Assembly: GCA_951804985.1 (NCBI GenBank)
Contig: OX638135.1
Coordinates: 63,942,647 to 64,006,646, forward strand
Length of the DNA: 64,000 nt
From: Dryomyza anilis
Taxonomy: Eukaryota; Arthropoda; Insecta; Diptera; Dryomyzidae
Direction: 5' to 3'
Positions 24,040 to 37,499 of this stretch are shown here, piece by piece (within the stretch, counting starts at the first letter, position 1; every line of letters begins with the position of its first letter). The notes beneath the pieces were generated by a model. It was not told where the DNA came from. It did no database searches and saw nothing but the letters and a program-made list of their open reading frames with translations. Position numbers and translations under genes: made by a program.

Positions 24040-25020
24040 TTGGTCTTATTTTTAAACTTATATCGCCGTTCTGTAAAATTTCGCCGATTGGATTTATTCA
24101 CGGAATCATTATTATTTCAACTTTTTCCTATTAAATGTAAATCTGCTTGTGAAGTATGCAAGTCAGAGTGGAGTACGTTTGACAATTTCATCTCATGCAA
24201 TGGTTGTACCAAGCTGTTTCACGCTAAATGCGTCAATTTAACTGGAAGAGTGCGTGACGCATTAAGTTGCTCATCTTTTAATGGACACCAATCGTTCTGT
24301 ACCTTCTGCAGAGAATTCTCTACTGCGGTTTTGTATAGCAGATTGTTCGAGCTTCAGTCGGCGACAAACAACATTCCTGCAGAAATTGCACGCCTCAGTG
24401 AGATGTTCTCCTATCTTTCTACCAACTTCAACAGCTGCTAAAGCAAATAAACCTGACTCGGACTTGTTGTCGACTGCCATTGAAAGTCGTTCTACAAGAA
24501 GCAAGCGTTTTATTGGAAATTCTAATATGCTGCTACTACCGATGCGGTTATCGTTAATAACCTGTCACCTACTACGCTCCAACGCACGGGTGAAGTTGCT
24601 TCTGACCAGGACATATCTCGCAGAGCCGAGTCTTCTTCGCCCAGTCAACAGACAGTAGCTCTCAATTGGGCCCAGATAGCAGCCACTGCACCTGATCCTG
24701 TTCCTGCGATCGAATTGTCTGCTGCGGCGCCATTGGCCAGGCTGGTTGTTGTCCAGAGGCCACATCACAAAACTGTCTTCGTATCGAGACTTACCGCTGC
24801 CACAACTGCCGAAAATGTATTGGCCTACGTTCATGGTAAATTAAATAAGTCACCAACATCGATCAGATGCTTTAAGATATCTCCTAATTCTCAACGTGAA
24901 ATTTCATTATTTAAATTGTATGTTTCGCCGTCTGATTATAATACCGTAGTTTCCAAAGAGTTTTGGCCTAAAGGTTCCCTGGTTCATGAATTTATTAATC
25001 GTACTCGTGTACCGAAAACA
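24040..25020 (+). pseudogene. CR1-like ORF1 with PHD-type zinc finger
   Basis: A first segment has the finger CEVCKSEWSTFDNFISCNGC followed by LFHAKCVNL, i.e. Cys-X2-Cys...Cys-X2-Cys...His-X2-Cys spacing as in PHD fingers. A second segment in another frame (24715 on) has KTVFVSRLTAATTAENVLAY and a SLFKLYVSPSDYNTVV motif, typical of the domain that follows in CR1 ORF1 proteins. A frameshift near 24440-24700 separates them. ORF1 then fuses directly to mid-endonuclease sequence at about 25030, so the ORF1 end and endonuclease start are deleted. Confidence 0.7.
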
Positions 25021-25383
25021 TCACATCACTTGATTTTGACATTATTATATTTACTGAAACCTGGCTATCAGATAAACATTTTACACCGGAATTATTTAAC
25101 GGTACTAACTACAACGTATTCCGCAAATATCGCTGTCCCCATACAACTGGACTTTCACGTGGTGGTGGAGTACTCATCGCAGTCCGAAATACCTACTCAT
25201 GCAGTCAACTAGTTTTACGTCATAGTTGTTCCTCGCAACATGCTCACCTGGATGTCGACCAATTAATAATTAAAATTAATTTTAATAAGTATTTTGAGTT
25301 GTTCGTTAGTGTAAGCTATATTACACCTAAGAGCCCAGTTGGACTATTTAATGTTCACTTCGATAATTGCCGTTCTGTTCTGG

Positions 25384-27386
25384 GGCTCGATTCTCGATCT
25401 GTGAAGCGGTGAAGTGAAGAGCTTTTTCCCAGCTCCATAATAAATCTGATTCTCGTTTGATGAAAAAATATAAAATGAAGAACAGTGTAACCATATGAAA
25501 ATGGACTTTTTTCACAGAACATTTTCATATTCACCTTTTAAGATTTATCATATATTGCTACTCTCGTTTTGTGATAAAATAAAATATGCTGTCAAATTTG
25601 GGTTCGTGAAATTTAATTTAGAGTTTGATATTTGATTTCAAATGTGCAAAGTGATGATGGCATAAATTCAAAATAGAGGAAAAACTGATGCGCAGAAAGA
25701 GTTTAAAATAACACTTCTTAACAAGAAGAGAATAAATGTTTCTATGGGCATTTTATACACTAATTCTATATTATTCGCGGGTAGTAATTTTAACGGATTA
25801 CTCAGTGATTTTTTTTGTTGTTTAAATTTGTTATGTTTTTAAGAAAATTGCAATCATAGTTGTTGTAGACTCTTTTCAAGTGATTGAAGTTTATTAAAAA
25901 AATAGAAGAGATAGAAAAAAAGTAATTTTTATTATTAGTTTGGACTAACTAAATCCTAATTATAATAATAATAGTTTGGCGCTACAGTCCTGTATAGAAC
26001 TTTGGCCGAGTTTTCTCACCATTTTGAGCTGTGCGTGTTAGATTTGTACTCAAAGTGATGGGACCTACAGTTATTGCCGAATCCGAACGGCGGGTGAGAG
26101 CTTTTCATAGGCAATGGTTTTACTCTCGTAGGTTTGCCATTTACTGACGAGAGGTAGCGCGGTATATAAAAATGTTTCTATGAAAAGATGTTGTTAGCCC
26201 CAGTCCAGGCTTGAAACGGGGAACTTTCGTCTCGCAGTCCACCTCGCAGTCCTAATTACTAAAAATATATCCAAACATAGTCTAAAATAATAAAAACATT
26301 TGGAGTTTATTTGCAAATCCCTTGAAATCATATTCGAATATTGGAATTAATTTGTATATTATACTTAATATTGAAAATTAAAATAAAAACTAGTTTTTAA
26401 TGCACCTTCTATATATTTTTATTCTAAGAAATGGCTGAAAAGGGCCTAAAATTACAAATGCCATAAGAATGTTACGCAATATGAATAAACAGAGTATGCC
26501 ATTTAAAATAACACATATGTGTGATTCATATAGGAGTAATAGAAATGATAAGTGTATTAACAGAATATTGATGATATCCAAACGAATGTAGAAAGCTGCT
26601 AATGCATAATGCGGCTTATGATACGATTGAATCCGATGTATTTATTGAACATAGTTTTCAAACATATATTAAATAAATATGCATCTAAATTGTGAATTTG
26701 TAAAGGTCTTTAATCGGTGTTTCTCATATAAGAAGAACAAAGGGCATTAACGATATAATTGTCTAAAATGTTCGCAAAACATTTGTACATATAGTGATGA
26801 TTATAAGAAGGTGCAAGAACAAGATGTGGTCCTGCCTAAAACATTTAGGTCCAAGGCACATTGTAGCGATTTTTTTTATTGAGTTTCTCCTTTATTTTTT
26901 AAAAGAAAAAAACATATGTTTCGCCGCATAATGCATGCGATTGCACTCATCATCGCTCATATTTGCGTCTTAATTTGAGTAACAAATGCATTAAAACTTA
27001 CATAAAAACAATTAATATATTATTTAACTTCTTTTTCTAGGAACACACTTGCACTTGCACTTTTAAAAATTTTGTTTCACTTTTTTTATTGATTTTTAAA
27101 TACATGCAATAGCACAAAATTATTTTAATCCACACTATTTATACCTAAGTGTTATTAATTTTGTCTTAAATCTAAATAAATTATTTTGTTGTTTATATTT
27201 ATTTAATTTTGACAAATTTATATGAAATAAAATATCATTTACAAAACACAACACAAAGTTCACCTCAATGTTTTCACATTTAGAATAAGAATCGCATTAT
27301 TTACGTTTGTGAAGTGATAAAATGAAAACTTGAAATGAAAATGAATTTTTATCACATCACCGCTTCACAGATCGAGAATCGACCCC
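25384..27386. mobile_element. 2.0-kb DNA element with ~35-bp terminal inverted repeats
   Basis: The left end GGCTCGATTCTCGATCTGTG and the right end, read inverted, GGGTCGATTCTCGATCTGTG, match for about 34 bp with one or two differences. Flanking CTGG at 25380-25383 and 27387-27390 is the likely target duplication. Its removal restores the CR1 endonuclease frame (RSVL-DITNSS). No transposase is recognised, and a SINE sits inside. The superfamily is uncertain: a 4-bp duplication is known in several groups, and one or two of these bases could belong to the termini. Confidence 0.8.
25961..26243 (-). mobile_element. tRNA-derived SINE (family A), 5'-truncated copy
   Basis: Read on the minus strand it follows the SINE at 32595-32906: partial tRNA-like head with box B region (GTTTCAAGCCTGG), the body with CCGCCGTTCGGATTCGGCAA, and the tail ...CGCCAAACTATTATTATTAT. 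Inserted within the terminal-inverted-repeat element, it is the youngest layer of the nest. Confidence 0.85.
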
Positions 27387-29626
27387 CTGGATATTACAAA
27401 TAGTTCACAGCATTTATTATATGTTAGCGACTTTAACTTAGGAAATATTGAATGGAAACGCGATGATGATGACCATTGACTGGTTCCGCTGAACATTAAT
27501 AGTGATTCTGAAATCTCATTAATTGACTTTTTTAGTGTGCATGATTTAATCCAGATCAATGATACAAGTAATTCTCTAAATCGTATTCTTGACTTGGTAT
27601 TTGTGGATAAAGAGTTCTCATCGACTTTAGAATCCCCACCCATTCACTTTTATGATAATACGCTGCACCATAAAGCTTTGCTCATTAAATTCTCAGTATA
27701 TCAATATGGCAAAATTGAACCTAATTCCAATATTTCTTATGAATACAAAAAAACTAATTTAATCGCTATGAACAAGTATCTCAGTTCAATAACTTGGGAA
27801 AGTATCCTATCAGATATGGATTTGGCTGAAATGTGTTCTAAATTCTCTACAATTGTTAAGGACTCAATTACAAAATTTGTGCATACTAAAAATTCTATCA
27901 AAAACGGTAACCCGCCGTGGTTTAATAGCAGATTAGCAGCTCTCAAAAATAAAAAGATAAAGCTTTAAACGTTATAATAAAAATAAAACCTGTCATGAAT
28001 TGAAACACGTTTATGTAACATACCAACATGAATTTGATACGCTTAATAAATTCCTATATCTCTCTTAAATTAGTTCCGCTAAATCTAGACTTAAACTCGA
28101 TAGTAAATACTTCTGGATTTTTATCAACAGTAAAAGGAAATCGACTGGTCTCCCAAATTGCATGAAATTCATGGATTCTTGTTCTGATGATACGTTGACT
28201 ATCTGTAATTTTTTTGCTGAATACTTTAAATCAGTTTACTCCACCAATTCTAAACTAAACGATAATAACTTTATTAGTATTACACAGTCAGTATTGAACA
28301 TTGGAAATCTTGTCATCGAAAAGTCGGATATTGAATTAGCTCTTAATAGTTTAAAGAGTAATCTTTCTGAGGGTCCAGATGGTATTTGCCATTTTTTGAT
28401 AAAAAACTGTGCAAGATCATTAATCTAACCACTTCATATTATCTTTGGCAAATCTCTTGAAAATTACCTTTTTTTAGATGACTGGAAAATTTCACTCATA
28501 GTTCCTATCCATAAATCAGGACCAAAACAAAATGTCCAAAACTTTTGATCTGTAAACTGTCCGTTATACCCAAGGTTTTTGAGAATATTATATATGATAA
28601 ATTGTCGTATCTGGTCAAAAACATTTTATCACCCTACCAGCATGGTTTTCTATCAGGTAGATCGACAGTTACAAATGTGTCTCTTTTTTGTAACTCTGTC
28701 ATTAATAGTTTCGAAAAAGGACTGCAAACTGATGTTATCTTTACAGACTTTGCTAAAGCGTTTGATAAAGTTTGTCACTACACATTGATTTACAAACTAT
28801 CGCCCCTTGGTTTTCATTCCAACATGCTTTCCCGGATTCAATCCTACTTATCAAATCACAAACAGATGTTTAAAATTAATGATTATACTTCTAGCCCAAT
28901 AGAGGTAAAATCAGGTGTCCCACAATGCAGTCATCTTGGTCCATATTTATTAATAATCTTCCATTAGAAATAAAGCATTGTCGATGTCTTCTATTCGCTG
29001 ATGACCTCAAATTATACCGGTCCATAAATTCGGATCAGGAAACTAAAAACCTTTAGACTGATTTGAACTCGATTGCAACTTTGTGCGAAGCAAACAAACT
29101 TCCACTCAATATATCTAAATGTCAATGCGTAACTTTTGCCAGAATTACCTCGCCGATTATAAGAAACTATTCAATTTCTAATACTGTCCTCGCACGCGTA
29201 TCATCAGTAAAGGACTTGGGAATCATGCTTGATCACCGTCTTACTTTTAAAGATCATATAGACTACATTGTAAATAAAGCAAACTCTGTGCTAGGTTTTC
29301 TTAAAAGAAATTCTAAAGATTTCAAGGATCCTTACACACTTAAAGCACTGTACACGTCGCTCGTAAGACCTCATTTAGAGTATTGCTGTCCTTTACTGTT
29401 CATTCAGTCAGAATTGAAAGATTTCAAAGAAGCTTTACCAGATTCATGGTTCACCAACTAAGATGGCAACTTCTAGAACCTCCATCATATAAAATGTAAG
29501 GCACATCTACACCTAAGCACGCTTTATCAATGACGCAAAACGTTCTCAATATTATTCATACGTGATCTTATTCATCACCAAATTAATTGCCCTGATTTAT
29601 TAAATCTGTTGCTATAATTTTTTTTT

Positions 29627-29790
<164 letters not shown>

Positions 29791-30905
29791 ATGTTTTCAT
29801 AAATTAATTTTAAGTCAAGTCTATTGTTAGAATTTAAGTAGTCTGTAAGAGATTGTATACTCTGTTTGAAGAAAATAAACGAATAATAAAGTTCTAACGA
29901 GCGTATTATGTGAAAGACTGAAGACCATCGTCAACAGACTGATTGGAACTTATCAGTGCGGCTTCAGACCTGGCAAGTCCACAATAGAACCGATTTCCAC
30001 ATTGCACCAAATCCTAGAAAAGACCAAAGAAAAGCAGATCGACACCCACCACCTTTTCGCCGACTACAAAGCTGCTTTCGACAGTCCGATAAGGAGTCGC
30101 CTATACGCCCCCATGTCTGAGTTCGGTATACCTGCGAAACTTATAAGGCTTTGCATGATGTACCTGAGCGACACACGTTGCTCAGTGAGAATTGGGAACA
30201 ACCTCTGCGATGCGTTAATACCGAACGAGGTTTCAGACAAGGCGATTCCCTATCGTGTGACTTCTTCAACCTAATAATGGAGAAGATTGTAGGAGCTGCA
30301 CAACTCCATCACAATGGCACTATCTTCAACAAGAGCTGCTTGGGTACGATATAATAATATAATAACTCTTGTCAACAGGTGTTACTTTGGGCTCATTAGG
30401 CAATTGTGGAGCAGAACCCTCTCTCGACGGACAAAAATTACGCTCTATAAGTCGCTCATCATGCCAGTCCTCCTCTATGGCGCTGAGGCTTGACCGCTTG
30501 CCAACACCGATGAGCGAGCTTTAGGAGCGTTTGAGACAAAGATTCTTCGGAAAATCTATGGCCCGATATGCGTTGAAAACGAGTACAGAATCAGATGGAA
30601 CAACGCGAGCTGTATGAGCTCTACTCCGACATTGACATAGTCAAGCGCATTAAGATTCAACGCTTACGCTGGCTTGGATATGTCGAGCGTATGGATGAAA
30701 GCGCTCCAGCAAAAAAGGTATTTAATTCTGTACCCACTGGTGGTCAACGTAGGAGAAGGCGTCGGAATTTCCGGTGGAGCGACCAAGTGCGAGACAACCT
30801 GGCAATAGTTCGAGTGCAAAACTGGAGCCAGCGCGCGCAATGCAGAAGCGACTGGCGAGGCATAATTGCTGCGGCCGAGACCCATCATGGGTTGTAATGG
30901 CCAAA

Positions 30906-32396
30906 TAAGTATGTAAGTAATTAATGGTGTAAAAAGTATCAACTCAAGTATTACATTTAAATGGTAAAAGTGAAAATAAACTTCCTGGGATTGAAATTAT
31001 TAACACCTGATTGAAAATATTTCTTTTTAGAGTTTACTTTGACGACAGCGCCGCTGTTCGGAGTTGACTCTTCTGCGAAGAAGTCTCAAGTCGTTATTTA
31101 TTAAGACGATGGCGATGTATAACCAGGATACTGTTTTAATTCTAGAATAAATAAAAATACATTTGATTAATTTTCTTACAATTCAATAAAAATTACACCG
31201 TGAATTCTAATGGTACCTTTTCCAAATATTCCTGAACTATCTTCGTAAGATGTTTAATTGATGGTTGCTATACATAATGGTAAATTCGAAAGATGATTGC
31301 TAGTAATATTTATCGTATTTGACGGATGTTTGAGAGATGGTTGTCTCAAAGACGATCTAAATAATTTGTAAATAACTTGATATTTAGGGCTGTGATATTT
31401 CTGGTAAAAAAAAAGTTACATTGAGGTGCTAGAGTTTACCACAAAAAATTGAGTCGAAAAAATAATGTACTGTGCTCGCGCATTGCATATGAAGTTAAAA
31501 AACACTTAAGATTCAAATTTTTATTTTTTACCTTCTTAATAAAGATTTTTCGATCGAAATAGGCTCATAACAATTAATGTCCTTCTAAAATTTCATCAAT
31601 TTTGAATTTTATCCACTGTGAATTTTATCCACTGGGTGTATTTTTTTTTTAAATATCCGTATTTTTTTCCAGCCCTGACTATTGTAGTACAAAAGAACCT
31701 AAAAATCGACAAAAATCTTGTTAAACCGTCCTAAAATCGGCATGAGTGGTCATGCATGGTTTTACATGCAATTTTTTATATATTTTCTGAGGTGTGCTGA
31801 ATTCAAATCGGTTAACGCACAGTGGATCGAAGGCGCGCATTTGGGCCGAAACAAAAATTTTATCAATTTGATTTTTTTTTTTTTTAGTGAAGAGATAAAT
31901 TGTTTTATATGTATTATTTTCAACAGGATATCAGTCCAAAGTGGGCTCTTTTTTGATTAATTTGTTAATTCTAATTTTTTTTAATACTTTTTTAAAAAAT
32001 TAATTTAAATTGCTTTTCGTTAAGTTATTACATTGAAATTTTCACATATTATAGCTAAAATCATGTATTTCTCATTCACTTTAAAAAATTACTAAAAATT
32101 TTAATTTTAAAGTTCGACATTCGGCGACAAAAGTAACAAATTATGAAATATTTCAACATTTTTTTTTTGTAAATAGGATGCAACTTGTGTGACGAATCGT
32201 GGCTAATGCAAAACACACTAGGATCGATAACAAAAGATATTTAGCCATATGATAGTATAAAAACTTGGGCCCGGAACACACCGGAGAGATAAAAAACGAT
32301 TTGAGGAAGTGTCTTTTAAAAAAAATAGACAAATTTATACTTTTAATTATACACCTATGAGGTACAGGGTATATTAAGTTTGTGCAGATATGGTAA
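30906..32396. other. AT-rich DNA without recognisable gene
   Basis: No gene recognised. A plus-strand frame at 31718-31960 has AT-driven composition and no domain. Confidence 0.45.
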
Positions 32397-32530
32397 CGCT
32401 CCTTAGGATGCGTGACCTTTATAGAGAAGTATATATATATTCTTGATCAGCATAACGACCCGAGTCCGTTTAGCCATGTCAGTCTGTCTATCCGAATGCT
32501 ATCTGTTACACGGTAACTTGAGAAATACTA
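32397..32530 (+). mobile_element. Diverged mini-me-like core
   Basis: The core is conserved: a TA run, then TTCTTGATCAGCATAACGAC and a GTCTGTC run. The flanks differ strongly from the other three long copies (GGGTATATTAAGTTTGTGCA upstream). This suggests an older or different subfamily. Confidence 0.6.
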
Positions 32531-32594
32531 GTCGGAATCCGATGAAATTTTGTTCCAATATGTTTTACCACAATATGTAATACAATATGTTTTT

Positions 32595-32906
32595 AGCCGC
32601 GCTAACTCAGTGGTTAGTGCGTTGGACTGCGAGCCGAAAGGTCCCCGGTTCAAACCTGGACTGGGGCTAACAACATCTTTTCATAGAAACATTTTTCTAT
32701 ACCGCGCTACCTCTCGTCAGTAAATGGCAAACCTACGAGAGTAAAACCATTGCCTATGAAAAGCTCTCACCCGCCGTTCGGATTCAACAATAAACTGTAG
32801 GTTCCACCATTTTGAGTACAAATATAAAACGCACAGCTCAAAATGGTGAGAGAGCTCGGCCCAAGTTCTATACAGGACTGTAGCGCCAAACTATTATTAT
32901 TATTAT
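32595..32906 (+). mobile_element. tRNA-derived SINE (family A), full-length copy
   Basis: The head is tRNA-like: box A region CTAACTCAGTGGTTAGTGCG and box B GGTTCAAACCTGG, the internal RNA polymerase III promoter. A roughly 240-bp body follows, with TACCGCGCTACCTCTCGTC and CTCACCCGCCGTTCGG, ending in an ATT-repeat tail. TATGTTTTTA before and TATGTTTTA after are a likely imperfect target duplication. Related copies occur at 25961, 47919 and 60080, and a distant relative at 37932. It is non-coding and would need a LINE partner to move. Confidence 0.9.
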
Positions 32907-35900
32907 GTTTTACCCAAAAAATGATTTGAGCCAAATCGTTCAACGGACACGCCTACCTCCCATACAAGATACTTTTATATAACTTTTTAGGAACCTATAA
33001 CTCGAAAAGTACAGAAGATACAATTGAAAAATTTAAAACATATTAGAATTTACCTAAAAATATTTGTTCCAAAAATTAGCGTGATCCGCCCACATTTTTT
33101 TACATTAGCTGCTTTCCCGTGGTTTTTGATCCTGATCCGTAGATCATTTTCTTATACAAAATCAAAACAAACAATTAGAACCAGGTTCGTTTTTGGATCA
33201 ATTACTGATCTGGTACTGTACGTATCAAGAGTAAATTTGTTTGTGGTGATGTTATGCTATTGTGAATAGCACCTAATAAGAAGAAGAATTTGTGTTGAAA
33301 AAGAAAGGGCAGAAGAAAACAGTGCTGCCAAATTTATTAGAATAGAACCGATGGCGTTCCCGTGAAACAGATCTGGTTCAAGTACCACGGGAACGCAGCA
33401 GCTATTATTTCCAGGTTTTTTATAGTGAAAATTTTAGTCGTATTTCACATTTTGTTCAATAATTCCTTAATTAATGAACAAAAATGTAACTGATTATGCC
33501 AAAAATAAGAGAATTATATAACGTAATATAATTCAGTGTTATTTTGTTGAAAAACTAGGAATTTCTATTTTTTTTTATATATATTTTTCGTATGAATAAA
33601 TCAGTCAATTCTGCCTTTCAATTACATGTACGGTACTCATGCAACAAATTTAAAACTAAAATATATATATCCCTGACGTGCCTAGTTTTCAAAACAATTT
33701 TTCTTTTTTGAAAATCTTTTTTAGGTCAAAAGTTACATACAACTTAAATAACGCCAATAAAACCTCAAACAATATGTGTAAAAAATTGTATAAAAGCCAG
33801 ACTTTACGATTTTTTTCCATAACTTTACATGATAGAAATTGACCGTTAACCAATTCTGATTCAGAAAACCTAAGAATGTATAAAAAAAAATTACACGTAA
33901 AAATAACCATCCATGCCGATTGTAAATTTAAAAAATTATGTAAATGGTTTTAAAAAATGCAGAAATGAGCGGGGATTTTAGTGTTGCATTTTTAGATATT
34001 TATAGAAATTAGTGTTGCATTTTAGAAATTTAATTATTTTAGATTGGTTTTAACGGATCCATTTATAACCCAATAATATTGCTTATTATTTTGAATTACT
34101 AAAATATACAAATTTTATCATAACATTTATATAATTTTCGCTGGCAAAAAAATTATTTATTATTTTGTAAAAAGTTTTGGGATATAAAATTTTACTAAAT
34201 TCTGAAATAATTATTTATTTCACATTTCTGCACTATTTTACTTAAGAAATGATGCAAAACTAAAGGAAAGAAGAGAGTGCGGTGAGAGTACGGTGTAACA
34301 AAGTAAAACAAAACATGACAAAAATATAATTCGTGGTTTGGGGAAAAAAAAAAATATACAGAATTATCCAAAAATATTGTATATTTTGAAATCTATTATT
34401 TTTGATAATACCAATCTTATACAGGGTGTTAGGTTCATCGATGTCAATAACTCGAGAGATGATTCTATGATTCAAAAAATAAGAAAATGTAAAATAAAAA
34501 TATGTCCTATTTTGCACACAGTTTAAGATACAGGATGTTTAGTAAATGCATATTACTTAAATAGTCTATTCAAGAAAATTCGTTATAAAAATAAATCTGT
34601 TGATAAATGAATATCAAATTTTCACTTTATTTTAGACAATTAAATTACCAATGGTACATCAATCACATCCTCAAATCTCATGATTTCTTCCTTGTTTAAA
34701 ATGTACGTAAAGTTGAAATATACAAAAATAAAAACACAAATTTTGACTATGTCATCGATTTTCTCAAAATATCATTTTCGGTCACCCAATTTTAATAAAT
34801 TTAACATTATTTCTTGATTATTTTGATTCTTTTTCAACCACCAACTCAAAAGACCCGCCACTGTTTATTACACTGTGCGGCACTAAAAAATGTACATGAG
34901 CAAAACTATTAGGAAATAAAAAAGGGCTATTTCTCAAAAACAACTGAAGCCATTTTCGGAATCATTGTCACAATTTTAACTCAAAATTGGTGTATTTTTC
35001 ACTGCACTCAAATAATTGTAATAATATATTTCAACGACTTTATTCAAAATTGAAGTAAGAAATATTATTCGTTATTAGTAGGCTTATATCTCAAAAATAG
35101 TACGTGTTAGAGAATTTAGTTGTTTAGAGACTCAAGCTCAATGTTATTGACGAATATTTTCCCCAAACACATTCTGACTTCTTCTACTGGTTATAACTTC
35201 TTAACGAAATTGTTAATACAAAACCATTAAAAATAGTGGTAAATCGTTAAGATACAAACTGAAAGTGTCCATGGGAATCATCCTTAGGAAGTTCCCTATA
35301 ATCGCTCCTTAGACATCAAAAACGAACTATGAATCATTTCGCTACAAAATGACGAACTATATTGGTTATCCTTTAGAACCCCATAGCGCCTAACCCAGAC
35401 ATGTAGGGGTATAAGTTTTTTAATTAACAACATGTTTTTTTGCAACGCTCTGTTTGCTGTGTAAAACAAACAATAACAACAAAAACCCATGCGACAGAGT
35501 TGTTGTTGTTCTTTTGTGTGTAAGCATTTAAGAGAGAGTGTGATGCACTGCACTAACCACAGTGAGCGCAGGCAACTGCAGTACTCATTTTCATATGGTT
35601 GTTGTAATTTAGTATTTACGTTTTTCTAGCGTTTTTTTTGTTCTAAAATTATAAAAATTAAGTATAACACGCAATACAATAGATTAATACGAATCGTTTG
35701 ATACCAGTATCCTTAAAATCTGTTCAGAAATACGACCGTTAGTGCAAGAGAAAAAAACTCGTTTTGTTTTATTAATATAGATGCTATACATTAATCGTTC
35801 TTATATAAAGTATACAATAATGAATAAAAATATAAATATTTAAGTTAAATAATAAATAAGTTAAATACTATATTCCACTGTGTGCAGTCAACTTCAATTT

Positions 35901-36090
35901 TACGCATGCAACTCCAGATTTAAATAGAAATTGTTGACCAATTCTTAAATTGACTTTATTTTTATTCATTTAATTAAATAACTCATGATTTAAATGTATC
36001 TAATAAAAAACAACATAAACATTATTTTTTATCGGTACAGAAGTTTAAAACATTTTTAAACTGTTTTAAACTGTACGTTTGATATTGCAT
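32907..36090. other. Long AT-rich stretch without recognisable gene
   Basis: I found no protein domain, RNA gene or paired terminal repeats. A somewhat GC-richer patch at about 33300-33410 (around CGATGGCGTTCCCGTG) and one at 35510-35590 are unexplained. Short frames (33024-33269 plus, 34260-34517 minus, 35296-35553 minus) have no recognisable features. Confidence 0.45.
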
Positions 36091-36446
36091 GTAGTCTTGC
36101 TTAGGTACATATGATCTTATTCTTGCAATACCATTCTTACTCAAGAATCTTGCAAAATGCTCCTTTTTAAATTTTAAATAAAAGATCGAAGACAAATAAC
36201 TTGAACTGCATATTATTTATGAAAACGAATAGAATTTGTACACTAATTGTATTTAGGTTACTTATTTTTCATATTTTCAATGTTTCCAAACAACAATAAA
36301 TTAATTTACTTACACAAGAACTAAAAATCCAATAACATAAAAATTTGAATTATATTTTAACAAAAATTCTTAAAAAAAATTGTATAAATCAAGTGATGTT
36401 GACGAAACAATTCAAAATCTCAAGGCCATAATTAAATTAACATATA

Positions 36447-36911
36447 CACTAAAAAAAAGTGACACAATAAAATTAATTTAAATACTTTTGTAATAAAAAA
36501 CGTAGTACTCCATACAACAAATATTACGCGCGTATTTGAATTAATTTAAATAAATTTATTTAATTTAAATAAATATTACGTACGCATTTAAATTCATTAT
36601 TAAAAACCATATATATTATAGAAATATTTTTAACAATATTAAAGTATATTTACTCTGATCCTAACTTTACATGAAATAAATAGTTTTAAAATACCAATTG
36701 ACATGTATTTATTATCTTCATTAAAAGTATTTACTTCAAATTTTAATACATACGTAATTTACAAATTTTATTACGTATGTAATAAATTAAAAAGTATTTA
36801 CTTCAATATTAAATAACAAATATTTTTATTAAAAATAAAAGACAACGGGTGAAAAAGTATTTAAATTTATTATTTTTTTTTAATTAACAGTATTACTTTT
36901 TTCCCTCAGTG
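36447..36911. mobile_element. Possible Tc1/mariner-type MITE
   Basis: The block starts CACTAAAAAAAAGT and ends ACTTTTTTCCCTCAGTG, an imperfect inverted pair, with TA on both outer sides. The interior is AT-rich with TAATTTAAATAAATTTA-type palindromes. It interrupts the second copy of the hAT-like element. The short termini make the boundaries tentative. Confidence 0.45.
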
Positions 36912-37499
36912 TACATAATAAATATAACAGGGACTGTAATAGTTACGAGTAATATACAAAAAAATCAAAATTAAAAATTATTTTTGAGCAAAACTTTTTG
37001 TGTTCAGTAATAACGATTATTTTTGATTTTTAAAATTTTGCTCAGAAATAAAAGTCAAATTTCAATTTTTATTTTCAAATTCAAAAATAAAAATTAAAAA
37101 TTAATTTTTATTTTTTTTGCTCAAGAATAACGATTATTTTTGATTTTACTTTTTTTTTACTCAAAAATTAAAATTAGGGTGCGGAGCGTTGTGCGTAATT
37201 TGTTGCGCAGCAAAAATGATGTTCTGACGATGAAAACGATAGACTCAAATACAAATTTGGGTCATGTTAGTGGTCAGTATTAACATTAATATGGGCCAGC
37301 AATAGGTAAAACTTGAAAACAAATTTCGTTAAGAAAAAAACTATTTGTTGTTGAAAGTATCACAACTAGGAAGGTCAGGAAATCTAATGTTGCATGTTTG
37401 AAATCTATGAATGCATGCATAACACTCTAATTTTAATATACTATTAATATTAAGTTATTTTGTATATTGGAAGTTGAGATACCGATGCATTCAATAACA

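Larger units (their letters stand above)
25030..29461 (+). pseudogene. CR1-like ORF2 remnants (endonuclease and reverse transcriptase)
   Basis: Endonuclease motifs: DFDIIIFTETWLSD near 25040, GGGVLIAVRN near 25165, then SDFNLGNIEW near 27425 after the insertion. The linker at 27537-27968 contains NGNPPWFNSRLAALKNKK. RT motifs: SNLSEGPDGI near 28370, LSPYQHGFLSGRSTVTNV near 28630, FTDFAKAFDKV near 28750, KSGVPQCSHLGP near 28920, LLFADDLKLYRS near 28995, and SSVKDLGIMLDHRLTFKDHI near 29210. Stops and frameshifts separate these pieces. The stretch includes the 2-kb terminal-inverted-repeat insertion at 25384-27386. Confidence 0.75.

Noticed and set aside
32595..32668. Functional tRNA gene
   Set aside because: The tRNA-like head continues into a repeated ~240-bp body with an ATT tail, and related copies exist with target duplications, so it is a SINE.
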